Below are positions 42,918-51,034 of a stretch of DNA of 53,953 bases, piece by piece. Under the pieces are notes generated by a model. The model did not search any database, was not told where the DNA came from, and saw only the letters and a list, made by a program, of their open reading frames with translations. Made by a program: the position numbers and the translations under genes. Source of the DNA: Paracoccaceae bacterium. Lineage in GTDB: Bacteria > Pseudomonadota > Alphaproteobacteria > Rhodobacterales > Rhodobacteraceae. The DNA lies in assembly GCA_029244725.1 (NCBI GenBank), contig JAQWQJ010000091.1, forward strand, positions 1 to 53,953, read 5' to 3'. Each line of letters opens with the position of its first letter. Within the stretch, counting starts at the first letter, position 1.

Positions 42918-45242
42918 CTAATGACCGTGGGCCAGCGCTCCACGAGCCGTTTCTTCGCCAACGCCACGTCCGCCAGGCGGGTTCATCGTGTCATTCTCTG
43001 AACGCAGAAGCCGCAAGGCGTTTGCCACAACCAGCAGAGAAACCCCCACATCCGCAGCGATGGCACCCCACATGGTCGCCATACCAAATGCAGTCAGCCC
43101 GACGAAAAGCGCCTTGGTGGCGAGTGCAATCCCAATGTTTTGCCGGATGATACCCATTGTCCGGCGCGAATGAGAAATGAGCCATGGCACTTTGCCGATG
43201 TCATCCGACATCAATGCAATGTCCGCAGTCTCGATGGCCGCGTCCGATCCCACGGCCCCCATGGCGATGGCGAAATGCGCCCGTGCCATAGCAGGTGCGT
43301 CGTTCACCCCGTCGCCGATCATCGCCACGATATCGTGGCTGGCGACCAGTTCCTCTATCGCGCTCACCTTGTCCTCGGGCAGCAGCTCTGCGCGAACTTC
43401 GTCAATTCCAACCTCAGCCGCGACGGCGCGGGCCGTTCGTTCATTGTCGCCAGTCAGCATGACAATGGCTTTCACGCCCTGCGCATGAAGTTTGGCGACG
43501 ATGCCCTTGGCGTCGGGACGAATGCGATCACGCAACTCGATCAGGCCGAGAAGGCGGCTGCCTGACCCCACGGCGACGAGCGTGCTGCCCGCGCCCTCGA
43601 TCCGCTCCAGCAGGTCACGCGGGATAGCATCGCCCAAGCCCTTTTCCGAAGCGAAACGGTCGGAGCCGAGCCAGATGGGCTGTCCCTTCCACGAGCCTTC
43701 GACGCCCCGGCCCGGCACAGTTCTGGTGTCAGTCGCCGCCGAACGTTCCACTCCGTCGCGCTCGCCTCGCGCCAAGATCGCCCGGGCGAGCGGGTGCGAG
43801 GATCGCGCTTCCAGTGCAACGGCGGCGCTCAAAAGATCACGCTCTGCTGTGCCGTCCAAGGGATGCAGGCCCGCGACCTCCGGTTCACCCATCGTGATGG
43901 TGCCGGTCTTGTCCATCGCCAGTGCGGTTAGTCGAGATGGTGCTTCAACATAGGCACCGCCCTTGATCAACACGCCGTTGCGTGCCGACGCTGCAAGCGA
44001 GGCCACAATTGACACCGGCGTGGAGATGACCAGCGCGCAGGGGCAAGCGATGACCAGTAAGACGAGTGCATTGTAAATCCAGTAGTTCCAAGCACCTGCA
44101 AGTAGCAGAGGCGGCACGATTGCGATCAGAACTGCCAGCGCCATAACGATTGGCGTATAGATGCGGGCGAACTTCGTTACCCATTGTTCGACTTCGGCAC
44201 GCCGCGAATGCGCATTACCGACCATGCGGATGATTTTGGACAGCACTGTATCGCTGGCCAGTTTCGTCACTTGAACAGTAAGTGTGCCATCTCCGTTGAT
44301 CGTCCCGGCATAGACTTCGTCACCAATATCCTTTGCAACCAATGCACTCTCCCCGGTAATCGGGGCCTGATCGACGTCACTCCTCCCTTCGACAATTAGT
44401 CCATCAAGCGCAATGCGATCGCCGCCACGCACAATGAACTTGGAGTTCACCGCGACGCTCTTTGCTGGGACTTCGGTTGCCGAAGCATCGTCATAGAGCG
44501 CAAGCACAGTGGGTGGTGCGAGATCGAGAAGCTTCGCAACGGCATTCCGTGCGCGTCCAACGCTCCACGATTCCAAAGTCAGCGACAATGCGAAGAAAAA
44601 CGCTACTGTTGCGGCTTCGAAATATTCACCGAGCCCGATCGCCCCGGCCACCGCTACAACCATCAGTAAGTTCATGTCGGGTGACATCCTGCGTGCAGCC
44701 GCCCACGCCTTTGGCGCGACCAGCCAAGCACCGAAGACGACGGCCAACATGAACAGAGCCACTTCGACAAGCGGCATTGTCGCCTCACCGTGACCGGAAA
44801 AAAGCCGAAGCGCACCCCCCGCTCCAGTTTCAATGATGTGGTACGCGAACCCTGCCGCCCAAAAACCGCCGCTCAGCCCGGTGAACAGGCGTTGACGCGC
44901 AAAATGTGCTGCCTGATCGCCATCAGCCGTCTCGGCATCCCAGACTTTCGCACTCATGCCGGTCGAACCGACAAGCTTGATTATCTCGTAGTCACTTACG
45001 GTATTGGCACCGGCAAGGACGATCATACGTCCGTTCAGAACGTCGAAGGCCAATTGCTCTGCACCGCCGACTTCTGGTCCTACAACCTTGTTAAGGATTG
45101 CGACTTCTTCAGCGCAATCGAGCCCGCTGACCCGAAAATTGCGACCAGCGGAGGCCTGCGGTGCAGCTGTCTGGGCTTCGGTTCCCGAAGTTGAACCGCA
45201 ACATGAAACTCCAAGATTCTCCTTCGTCGTATCGTCCGGCAT
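42918..45242 (-). CDS. P1B-type Cd/Pb/Zn-exporting ATPase (ZntA/CadA-like)
   Basis: A 774-residue pump. The Cys-containing N-terminus (GVSCCGSTSG) is followed by an HMA-like domain with the GLDCAEEV signature of Zn/Cd/Pb ATPases. Then come actuator TGES, membrane site CPC (IACPCALVISTPVSIV), DKTGT, HP in RSSHPLARAI and the hinge GDGVNDAPAMA, with eight TM helices. The C-terminus is short and His-ended (ARGALAHGH). It exports divalent soft metals. A promoter with a 19-base spacer and a perfect 8-bp dyad lies 28 bases upstream, and the regulator is probably the MerR protein at 39357. Confidence 0.92.
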   Translation of the reverse strand: MPDDTTKENLGVSCCGSTSGTEAQTAAPQASAGRNFRVSGLDCAEEVAILNKVVGPEVGGAEQLAFDVLNGRMIVLAGANTVSDYEIIKLVGSTGMSAKVWDAETADGDQAAHFARQRLFTGLSGGFWAAGFAYHIIETGAGGALRLFSGHGEATMPLVEVALFMLAVVFGAWLVAPKAWAAARRMSPDMNLLMVVAVAGAIGLGEYFEAATVAFFFALSLTLESWSVGRARNAVAKLLDLAPPTVLALYDDASATEVPAKSVAVNSKFIVRGGDRIALDGLIVEGRSDVDQAPITGESALVAKDIGDEVYAGTINGDGTLTVQVTKLASDTVLSKIIRMVGNAHSRRAEVEQWVTKFARIYTPIVMALAVLIAIVPPLLLAGAWNYWIYNALVLLVIACPCALVISTPVSIVASLAASARNGVLIKGGAYVEAPSRLTALAMDKTGTITMGEPEVAGLHPLDGTAERDLLSAAVALEARSSHPLARAILARGERDGVERSAATDTRTVPGRGVEGSWKGQPIWLGSDRFASEKGLGDAIPRDLLERIEGAGSTLVAVGSGSRLLGLIELRDRIRPDAKGIVAKLHAQGVKAIVMLTGDNERTARAVAAEVGIDEVRAELLPEDKVSAIEELVASHDIVAMIGDGVNDAPAMARAHFAIAMGAVGSDAAIETADIALMSDDIGKVPWLISHSRRTMGIIRQNIGIALATKALFVGLTAFGMATMWGAIAADVGVSLLVVANALRLLRSENDTMNPPGGRGVGEETARGALAHGH

Positions 45243-45269
45243 CGGGCTATCCTTTTGCAGTTCAGCAGC

Positions 45270-45300
45270 ATTATAGAAGCTCTAGTAGATAGAGCTTCAA
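45270..45300 (-). promoter_or_regulatory. MerR-type promoter of the P-type ATPase operon
   Basis: On the minus strand, TTGAAG (45295-45300) and TATAAT (45270-45275) are 19 bases apart. They span a perfect inverted repeat (AAGCTCTA/TAGAGCTT, 5-base centre) at about 45278-45298. This is a textbook MerR-family metal-responsive promoter, related in half-site to the one at 39904. Confidence 0.85.
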
Positions 45301-45807
45301 GAAGAAAATTGCGGTCTGAGTTTGCTTCGGATTTTTGGTCCGAAATCTCTGCTTACTTAGCATCAAGTGAAGGAATAGACCTCTTGTGGCAGTTCCTAAT
45401 TTTGTCGTGAAATCTAGGCACAGCGTGTTTTCTGCGTCAGCGAAAGCGACGTCGGTACAAGTCTGGTTTGTCCGCAAGTCGGTGGTGCCGACGGCGTGCA
45501 GTGAAATCACAGTTTGAGCATAGCGTCTCGTGGCCGTATCGAATGGCGGCTTTGGTGACATTGGCCGCATTGCAGCGACAAACGTACCGCAACTGCGAAT
45601 ACTTTCTGCGTGAGCGAAGGGCAAAAAAGGAATGACGGTTTGGTCCGCATTGTGTGAGCCCATGCGTGATGCAGCGAAAGGTTGCTCTTACTAAGCCCTG
45701 CCGTTCGTGTTGCACGCGGCGAAGATTCCAGAAGAGCCCATTTTTCCTGTTTTCTGCGTCACAGCGAATGACTGGTTTTGGTAAATTGGTGTCGCTATGA
45801 TCACCAC
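45301..45807. other. Intergenic region with no supported gene
   Basis: Frames here have atypical composition. A small hairpin (TTCGGA/TCCGAA at about 45327-45345) and scattered near-repeats of the type GCGGACCAAACCGTCATTC (minus strand, near 45630-45650) are seen, the latter like intergenic sequence common in roseobacters. I see no RNA gene. Confidence 0.4.
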
Positions 45808-46212
45808 ATGGAGACCAAATTAACAACTTCGTCGCGCATCCAACGAACTGCCGCTGTGCTTCAGGTGAACGGTCGGACGATAAAACCAATGCGGGATTTT
45901 TTTGTTGATCGACTTGGTTTCGAAATTGGTTCTGAAGTCGGAAATGGCCCCAGCTTTGTGACGTTGGATAGAGATGGTCAAACAATCATGCTTGCATGCA
46001 GCCGATCACTTGGATTTCGAAAACGTGGATGGGCAGCATATTTCTGGGTAGAAGATATCGAGGGATTGCTGGTCGAATTCGAACGTCGCGGCACAAAACT
46101 CAAAGGTCAAATTGTAGACAAGCCTTACGGATGTAGAGAAATCGTTGCCGTAGCACCAGACGGTCGAGAAATTGTCTTCGGTGAGCGGACGGACGACCAA
46201 ACAGAAAGTTAA
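45808..46212 (+). CDS. VOC (glyoxalase/bleomycin-resistance) family protein
   Basis: A 134-residue protein starting METKLTTSSRIQRTAAVLQV. It has the VOC-type beta-alpha-beta pattern: MRDFFVDRLGFEIGSEV, then FVTLDRDGQTIMLA, YFWVEDIEGLLVEFERRG and PDGREIVFGE. Conserved metal-ligand positions are only partly clear (Glu at the end of the last motif). VOC proteins include glyoxalases, dioxygenases and antibiotic- or metalloid-binding proteins. The gene lies between two metal blocks and converges on merA with a 9-base gap. Function not determined. Confidence 0.75.
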   Translation: METKLTTSSRIQRTAAVLQVNGRTIKPMRDFFVDRLGFEIGSEVGNGPSFVTLDRDGQTIMLACSRSLGFRKRGWAAYFWVEDIEGLLVEFERRGTKLKGQIVDKPYGCREIVAVAPDGREIVFGERTDDQTES

Positions 46213-46221
46213 CGTTGATGT

Positions 46222-47655
46222 CTATCCCGCACAGCAAGATAGCTTTGAAACGTCTTTTTCGAAGGTCTGCGCAGCCAATTTTAGCCCTTCGACAGTTGTG
46301 AGATAGGGAAAGATCATCGCACCCAAATCATCGTAAGTCATGCCAATTTTTAGCGCCATGGCCGCTGTCTGGATGCTGTCTGCGCCTTCTGGTGCGATGA
46401 TATGCGCCCCCAAAATTTTCTTACTTCCTTTGTCTGCTATCAGCTTGATCAGACCGCGTGTGTCGCGTGCTGCCAAAGCGCGGGGGACATGCTCCAGGCC
46501 CAAAACAGATGTGACCACCTCATAACCCGAAGACTTGGCTTGTGCTTCGGTAAGGCCAACGCTGGCAACTTGTGGATCAGAGAAGACTACGGCAGGCATA
46601 ATGCTGTTGTCATAGCTCAGGGTGTTTCCATTCATCGCGTTTTTGGCCGCGAGTTTCGCGCCGTACGCCGCCATATAAACAAACTGGTCAGTTCCGGTCA
46701 CATCACCCGTCGCATAAACTCCATCCCGCGTGCTGCGCATCTGCGGATCAATGATAATCCCGCCCCGTTCATTCGTCTCGATACCTGCAATATCGAGTGC
46801 CAATGAGCCGGTATTCGGGACGCGGCCAGTAGCCAGTAGCAGCTTCTCTGCTTCGATCCTGGCAGCCACACCGTTATGTGCCGCATGCAGTGTTACACCA
46901 TCGCCCGATTTCTCAAACCTGTCATAGGCCAGACCATCCAGCACTTTGATACCCTCGTCGGCAAAGGCTTTCGTCAGTGAATCGCTTACTTCCGGTTCGG
47001 CCTCTGGCAGCAGCCCACGGCGCGTAACGATAGTTACATCGACACCTGCACGGGAAAATATCTGGGCAATCTCAACTCCGATATATCCGCCTCCCATCAC
47101 CATGAGCGATTTTGGAAGTTGCGCCTGTTCAAGAGCAGAGGTGCTATCCAGCCAATTGATGCCGTCCAGTCCGGGGATATCGGGGATATGCTGGGCTGAA
47201 CCTGTTGCGATGACTACTTTTGGTGCACGAATGGCGCGATCTCCAACCCGTAGGGAGCCATCGTTTGCGAAACTTGCCTGACCTTCGATGTAGGTGACGC
47301 CTTCATAATTTGGCAAAACATCAACGTATTTTGCCGCGCGAAGATCGTCGACCAAGGCTTGCTTTTGGGCCACCATCGCTGCCCAATCGGTTACTCTTGC
47401 GGTGGCTTCCACGCCATTAAACCGATCAGCGCTCTTAGCCGAGTGTAGTGTTTCCACAGCGCGGATCATCGCTTTCGAAGGAACGCAACCGACGTTGACG
47501 CAAGTACCACCGATGGTTCCATATCCAATGAGTGCAACCCGCGCACCGTCTTCGGCTGCGGTGATTGCGGCGGAAAATCCAGCAGAGCCAGCACCGATCA
47601 CAGCGAGGTCAAATGTATTGGCATCCACCGCGTTTGGTCTCAGTAAATCAAGCAT
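46222..47655 (-). CDS. merA: Mercuric reductase MerA (no N-terminal HMA domain)
   Basis: A 477-residue flavoprotein: FAD site VIGAGSAGFSAAITAAEDG, redox-active disulfide GGTCVNVGCVPSK, NAD(P) site VMGGGYIGVEIAQIF, second FAD motif YATGDVT, and the C-terminal vicinal Cys pair (SKLSCCAG) that distinguishes MerA from other disulfide reductases. It reduces Hg(II) to volatile Hg(0) with NADPH. The NmerA metal-binding extension found in many Gram-negative MerA proteins is absent, as in several alphaproteobacteria. It is the last gene of the mer operon. Confidence 0.95.
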   Translation of the reverse strand: MLDLLRPNAVDANTFDLAVIGAGSAGFSAAITAAEDGARVALIGYGTIGGTCVNVGCVPSKAMIRAVETLHSAKSADRFNGVEATARVTDWAAMVAQKQALVDDLRAAKYVDVLPNYEGVTYIEGQASFANDGSLRVGDRAIRAPKVVIATGSAQHIPDIPGLDGINWLDSTSALEQAQLPKSLMVMGGGYIGVEIAQIFSRAGVDVTIVTRRGLLPEAEPEVSDSLTKAFADEGIKVLDGLAYDRFEKSGDGVTLHAAHNGVAARIEAEKLLLATGRVPNTGSLALDIAGIETNERGGIIIDPQMRSTRDGVYATGDVTGTDQFVYMAAYGAKLAAKNAMNGNTLSYDNSIMPAVVFSDPQVASVGLTEAQAKSSGYEVVTSVLGLEHVPRALAARDTRGLIKLIADKGSKKILGAHIIAPEGADSIQTAAMALKIGMTYDDLGAMIFPYLTTVEGLKLAAQTFEKDVSKLSCCAG

Positions 47656-47673
47656 GATGTTGGTCTTTCAGAT

Positions 47674-47877
47674 TCAGGTTTTTCGCGCACGGCGGATGAA
47701 AGCGTAAATCGTGATCAGCACGAACACAGCGAGGGCAGGGAGTAAAACGTAGTCCAGATAACCGACTAGGGCAGACAGGCCGACAATGCCAAAAAGCACA
47801 ACCAGAATTGGCGTGAAGCAACACAGCGCGGCAATCACCGTGCCGACAATGCCCAGTTTAAGAAGTCTGTCGTTCAC
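47674..47877 (-). CDS. merF: Mercury transporter MerF, shortened C-terminus
   Basis: A 67-residue, two-TM protein from a GTG start with AAGGA at good spacing upstream. The core GTVIAALCCFTPILVVLFG and GLSALVGYLDYVLLPALAVF matches MerF closely. Typical MerF is about 80 residues with a second vicinal Cys pair after TM2; here the protein stops at RRARKT and lacks that pair, so Hg(II) may be handed directly to another protein. The start lies inside the end of the preceding gene, so the two are coupled. Confidence 0.85.
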   Translation of the reverse strand: MNDRLLKLGIVGTVIAALCCFTPILVVLFGIVGLSALVGYLDYVLLPALAVFVLITIYAFIRRARKT

Positions 47878-48121
47878 TTTGGTCGTCCTTTTCAAATTCT
47901 TGATTATGTCTGCGAGTTTGAACGAAACTGCGCGCCGCCAGAAACACGATGCCGCCAAGCGTCGCCACGAGGGTAATGGTCAGCAAATTGATGCTTGTCA
48001 GAGATCCAGCAGTTCCGAACAGCAAGGCTACGATCAGAGCCACCTTTTCTGCGCAGCAGATCACGACGACCGGTGCGGCGACGATGAAGGCCAATAAGCC
48101 TCCTGTTGAGCTATCTTTCAT
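47858..48121 (-). CDS. Small membrane protein with Cys pair, mer operon
   Basis: An 87-residue protein starting MKDSSTGGLLAFIVAAPVVV, with two TM helices and a vicinal Cys pair in the first (VVVICCAEKVALIV), then NLLTITLVATLGGIVFLAAR and a charged tail (QEFEKDDQSERQTS). The Cys pair in TM1 resembles MerT/MerF/MerC transporters, but the sequence is not one I can assign. It lies between merP and merF and overlaps the merF start by 20 bases. It is probably a mercury-uptake or accessory protein. Confidence 0.65.
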   Translation of the reverse strand: MKDSSTGGLLAFIVAAPVVVICCAEKVALIVALLFGTAGSLTSINLLTITLVATLGGIVFLAARSFVQTRRHNQEFEKDDQSERQTS

Positions 48122-48128
48122 ATGCGGC

Positions 48129-48425
48129 TCAGGAATTACTGTCGTCGGGCAAAAGCTCAGCTTCATAACCCGCAGAAGTCGAGGCGAACGCGATATCTTC
48201 TGCATTGGTAACGGTGTCATCAAAGATAACCAGCGCCGTTCGGGTGTCAGCATCAGCACTCACTGTCACAACGCCATCAACGCCGCTCATCGCTGATTCA
48301 ACGATAAAGGGACAGCTTGCACAGGTCATGCCGGGAACAGAGAATGTTACTGTCTGCTCAGCAGCAAAGACAGGGGCGGCGGCGATAAAGCCAATCAGGG
48401 CCAAAACGGAAGTGTGGAGTTTCAT
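48129..48425 (-). CDS. merP: Periplasmic mercury-binding protein MerP
   Basis: A 98-residue protein with a signal peptide (MKLHTSVLALIGFIAAAPVF, cleavage near AA) and an HMA fold with the metal site MTCASC. It captures Hg(II) in the periplasm and passes it to MerT. The C-terminal tail (LLPDDSNS) is slightly longer than usual. It sits 11 bases downstream of merT. Confidence 0.94.
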   Translation of the reverse strand: MKLHTSVLALIGFIAAAPVFAAEQTVTFSVPGMTCASCPFIVESAMSGVDGVVTVSADADTRTALVIFDDTVTNAEDIAFASTSAGYEAELLPDDSNS

Positions 48426-48436
48426 TGTATGTCCTT

Positions 48437-48841
48437 TCACAGACCAAGAAGAATGGGGGCAACGACCGGCGCGATCCAATTCCAGAACAACGCGATCACG
48501 ATAAGAAATGTTGATCCCCAAAGCGCGGATTTGACCAACCGATTGGGAAGTGGCCGCGCACAGGTTTCGCCCTCTGCGCAGGCCTTGGGCTTGCGGTAAA
48601 CCATCCAATAGCCGTAGCCGAGAAACCCTAGCGTGATCACGATGAAGATCGGCTTGTAAGGTTCAAGAGCAGTCAGATTGCCGATCCATGCGCCGGATAC
48701 GCCAAGGCTGAACAGGATCAGCGGAACAATGCAGCACGTTGAGGCCGCAAGAGCGCCAAGAATTCCACCCGCTGCAATCATGCGCGCCTTGCGGCTGTCA
48801 GGATCGCTCTGATTCAGGTCAACGTCGGTTGTGTCAGTCAT
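48437..48841 (-). CDS. merT: Mercury transporter MerT
   Basis: A 134-residue, three-TM protein with a vicinal Cys pair in TM1 (ALAASTCCIVPLILFSLGVS) and a cytoplasmic Cys pair (KACAEGETCARP near 88-97), the MerT pattern. It accepts Hg(II) from MerP and moves it to the cytoplasm for MerA. First gene of the operon, 31 bases downstream of the mer promoter -10 element. Confidence 0.93.
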   Translation of the reverse strand: MTDTTDVDLNQSDPDSRKARMIAAGGILGALAASTCCIVPLILFSLGVSGAWIGNLTALEPYKPIFIVITLGFLGYGYWMVYRKPKACAEGETCARPLPNRLVKSALWGSTFLIVIALFWNWIAPVVAPILLGL

Positions 48842-48872
48842 GCAGGCACTCGCAATTTAGGTTTCTTGATGT

Positions 48873-48903
48873 AGAATGCAGTCTGTAGCCACTACAGAAG
48901 CAA
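48873..48903 (-). promoter_or_regulatory. MerR-regulated mer promoter/operator
   Basis: On the minus strand, TTGCTT (48898-48903) and CATTCT (48873-48878) are 19 bases apart. The spacer contains a perfect 6-bp dyad CTGTAGCCACTACAG at 48883-48897. It lies between divergent merT and merR, as in known mer operons. Confidence 0.85.
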
Positions 48904-48915
48904 GAGGTTTTTTCG

Positions 48916-49335
48916 ATGTCCGACATCACGAACGCGCGAGGTTATCCGATTGGTGAAATGTCCAAGCGCACCGGCGTGAATATTGAAACGATCCGCTACT
49001 ACGAGCGCATCAACATCATGCCAAAGCCGGATCGCACAGCAGGCGGCAACCGCCAATACAACCACGACCAGCTCAAGCGGCTGTCATTCATCAAGACATC
49101 GCGTGAACTTGGCTTCAGCATTGATGAAATCCGCGCGCTGCTGGAAATGGTGGACCGCCAGGATTTCACATGTGGCGAGGTGTATGGCTTGACGGTTGGG
49201 CACTTAGCGTCTGTGCGTGAAAAGATCAAAGGCCTGCGGAAGTTGGAAAAGGCACTGGTTGGTATGGCGGCGGAGTGCAGTCAGGGCGATGTGCCAGACT
49301 GCCCGATCCTGGAAACGCTGTTTGAGCCAAGATGA
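48916..49335 (+). CDS. merR: Mercury-responsive regulator MerR
   Basis: A 139-residue protein: HTH (YPIGEMSKRTGVNIETIRYY), dimerisation helix and Cys residues in DFTCGEV, AAECSQGDVPDCPIL, i.e. the three-Cys set used for trigonal Hg(II) binding. It would repress merTP-F-A without Hg(II) and activate it with Hg(II), from the 19-base-spacer operator just upstream. Divergent orientation is usual for Gram-negative mer operons. The start is 13 bases from the -35 element of the opposite promoter. Confidence 0.93.
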   Translation: MSDITNARGYPIGEMSKRTGVNIETIRYYERINIMPKPDRTAGGNRQYNHDQLKRLSFIKTSRELGFSIDEIRALLEMVDRQDFTCGEVYGLTVGHLASVREKIKGLRKLEKALVGMAAECSQGDVPDCPILETLFEPR

Positions 49336-49483
49336 TTTAGAGGTCTGACGAAGCGAGAATGTAAGGCTTAGCGGACATTTGATTGCTCACGGCCAATGGT
49401 AGCTTTGTCCCGCAGACTGTGAGTTCACAACCGTGTTAATTTTGCTGTCGCGGCGAATGTCCTGTGTGGATGGCTCCTGCATC

Positions 49484-49705
49484 GCAAGACATATTTGATC
49501 AGATTTGTGCATTTGTCAGAAGCAGTCATGTGTCCGGCCTGTTTGCGCGGTTTTGACCGCTGGCCCTGATGGGTTACGCAAACCAAGTCCCTTACAGCAA
49601 TGCGGGCAGTTGCGCCTGAGGCATGCGACGGGGTGTCTTGGTTTTGGTGGCAGACTTATGCACCATCATCTCGCAGGTCTTGCTAACGCGTTGTTTGTGT
49701 TCCTC
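49484..49705 (-). ncRNA. Predicted IS110-family bridge RNA (seekRNA) region
   Basis: The 222-base non-coding stretch between the transposase stop and the left inverted repeat. In IS1111-group elements the transposase-bound guide RNA, which pairs with target and donor DNA, is encoded at this place downstream of the transposase. I did not fold it or identify its loops, so exact boundaries are unknown. Confidence 0.4.
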
Positions 49706-50758
49706 TCAAGCTGAGTGTGGGTTGTAGGGTTGGTTTCGGGTAAGAACGGCCCAGACGATCCTTGCGGTCTTATTGGCCATTGCAACGGTCGCCACACGTG
49801 CTGGTTTTCGCTCTAGTAAAGACGTCAGCCATTTGCTGGCACGCTCAGGATGTGACCGCGTTTGTCGGACCAATGACGTCATACCAACGACGAGCAGTGA
49901 TCGTAAATATTGATCGCCCATTTTCGTAATCCGGCCAAGCTTTTCTTTGCCGCCACTGGACTTGTTAGCTGGCGTGAGGCCCAACCATGCTGCAAATGCG
50001 CGGCCATTCTCGAACTGATGGCCGTCACCAATGCTGGCTATGATCGCCGATGCAGTCACGACGCCAACGCCTGGAATGGTACGCAATAACCGCACCCGCG
50101 CATCTTCTTTAGCAACCTGCTTGAGGCGGTTCTTGTACCACCTGATCCGCGTATGAAGGGCCATGAGGTGTTCGCAAAGGTTATGGATCACTTCATTTGC
50201 AATGTCTGGCAGATCTAAAACCTCACCAGCCAGTATGTCCTCGGCAAACCCAATGATCCGTGCGAGACCTCTGGCGATGTAAACACCAAACTCGGCGACC
50301 ATCCCTCGAAGGCCATTGATCAATTGCGTACGCTGTCGGACCAATAAATCACGGGCACGGTGTAACGAAAGCAATGCCTGCTGATCTACTGTCTTGATTG
50401 CAACAAACCTCATCGTTGGACGCGTCACTGCTTCGCAGATTGCTTCGGCATCAATCGCATCGGATTTTCCCCGTTTGACATAAGGTTTCACATAAATTGG
50501 TGGGATCAGCCGCACATCATGCCCCATGGCCGTCAGTTCGCGCGCCCAATGATGCGCACTGCTACAAGCTTCCATGCCAATGAGACATGGCGCAAGCTTT
50601 GCGAAGAAAGGCAACAACTGCGCACGCTTCAGCGGTCTATTGAATGCAACATCCTCGTTAGCAGTGATCCCGTGAACTTGAAAAATGTTCTTAGCCAGAT
50701 CTAGGCCAATTGTGGTAACTTCCAAGGGGTGGCTCCTCTCATAAACAGATAACGACAT
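49706..50758 (-). CDS. IS110-family (IS1111 group) DEDD transposase
   Basis: A 350-residue protein with an N-terminal RuvC-like DEDD domain: Asp in TIGLDLAKNIFQVHG, Glu in LIGMEACSSAHHWAREL and the Asp pair in GKSDAIDAEAICEAVTRPT. A coiled central part follows, then a C-terminal Transposase_20 domain with HhH-like TIPGVGVVTASAIIASIGDG and the catalytic-Ser region ANKSSGGKEKLGRITKMGD. It appears intact. Recombination is RNA-guided in this family. Confidence 0.92.
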   Translation of the reverse strand: MSLSVYERSHPLEVTTIGLDLAKNIFQVHGITANEDVAFNRPLKRAQLLPFFAKLAPCLIGMEACSSAHHWARELTAMGHDVRLIPPIYVKPYVKRGKSDAIDAEAICEAVTRPTMRFVAIKTVDQQALLSLHRARDLLVRQRTQLINGLRGMVAEFGVYIARGLARIIGFAEDILAGEVLDLPDIANEVIHNLCEHLMALHTRIRWYKNRLKQVAKEDARVRLLRTIPGVGVVTASAIIASIGDGHQFENGRAFAAWLGLTPANKSSGGKEKLGRITKMGDQYLRSLLVVGMTSLVRQTRSHPERASKWLTSLLERKPARVATVAMANKTARIVWAVLTRNQPYNPHSA

Positions 50759-51034
50759 CTGCAGTATGGCGCATTGCGACGCCGGATGAAGCAGGAGCCA
50801 TCCACCCCATCAGCAAAGCGGGATGCGACTGCAGCATGTTGAACAGTCTATGAAAGGCAGGTTTGGGCCGTCTACGACGGGGCTGTGTGGTCAAATCAGG
50901 CTTTTGCTGCGCTAACACCGATGGCTGCAATGAGCCCAAATCTACCGGGTTGCTGCAGGATTGATGAAAGGCCGCTATGGGGAGTCCGGGCAGTAAGGCG
51001 ACAAAACCTCACGAGTTGTGGCCCGATGGTTTGG

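Larger units (their letters stand above)
49466..50805. mobile_element. IS110-family element, IS1111 group
   Basis: About 1.34 kb flanked by inverted repeats GTGGATGGCTCCTGCATC (49466-49483) and its inverse at 50788-50805 (one mismatch). Presence of sub-terminal inverted repeats, a DEDD transposase and a long non-coding segment after the transposase (about 220 bases) rather than before it (30 bases) together mark the IS1111 group. True element ends are probably a few bases outside the repeats. The target is intergenic, between merR and the hxlR gene. Confidence 0.82.

Noticed and set aside
45437-45985. 182-codon minus-strand frame overlapping the VOC gene start
   Set aside because: It overlaps the VOC gene, has no domain and contains repeat-like intergenic sequence.
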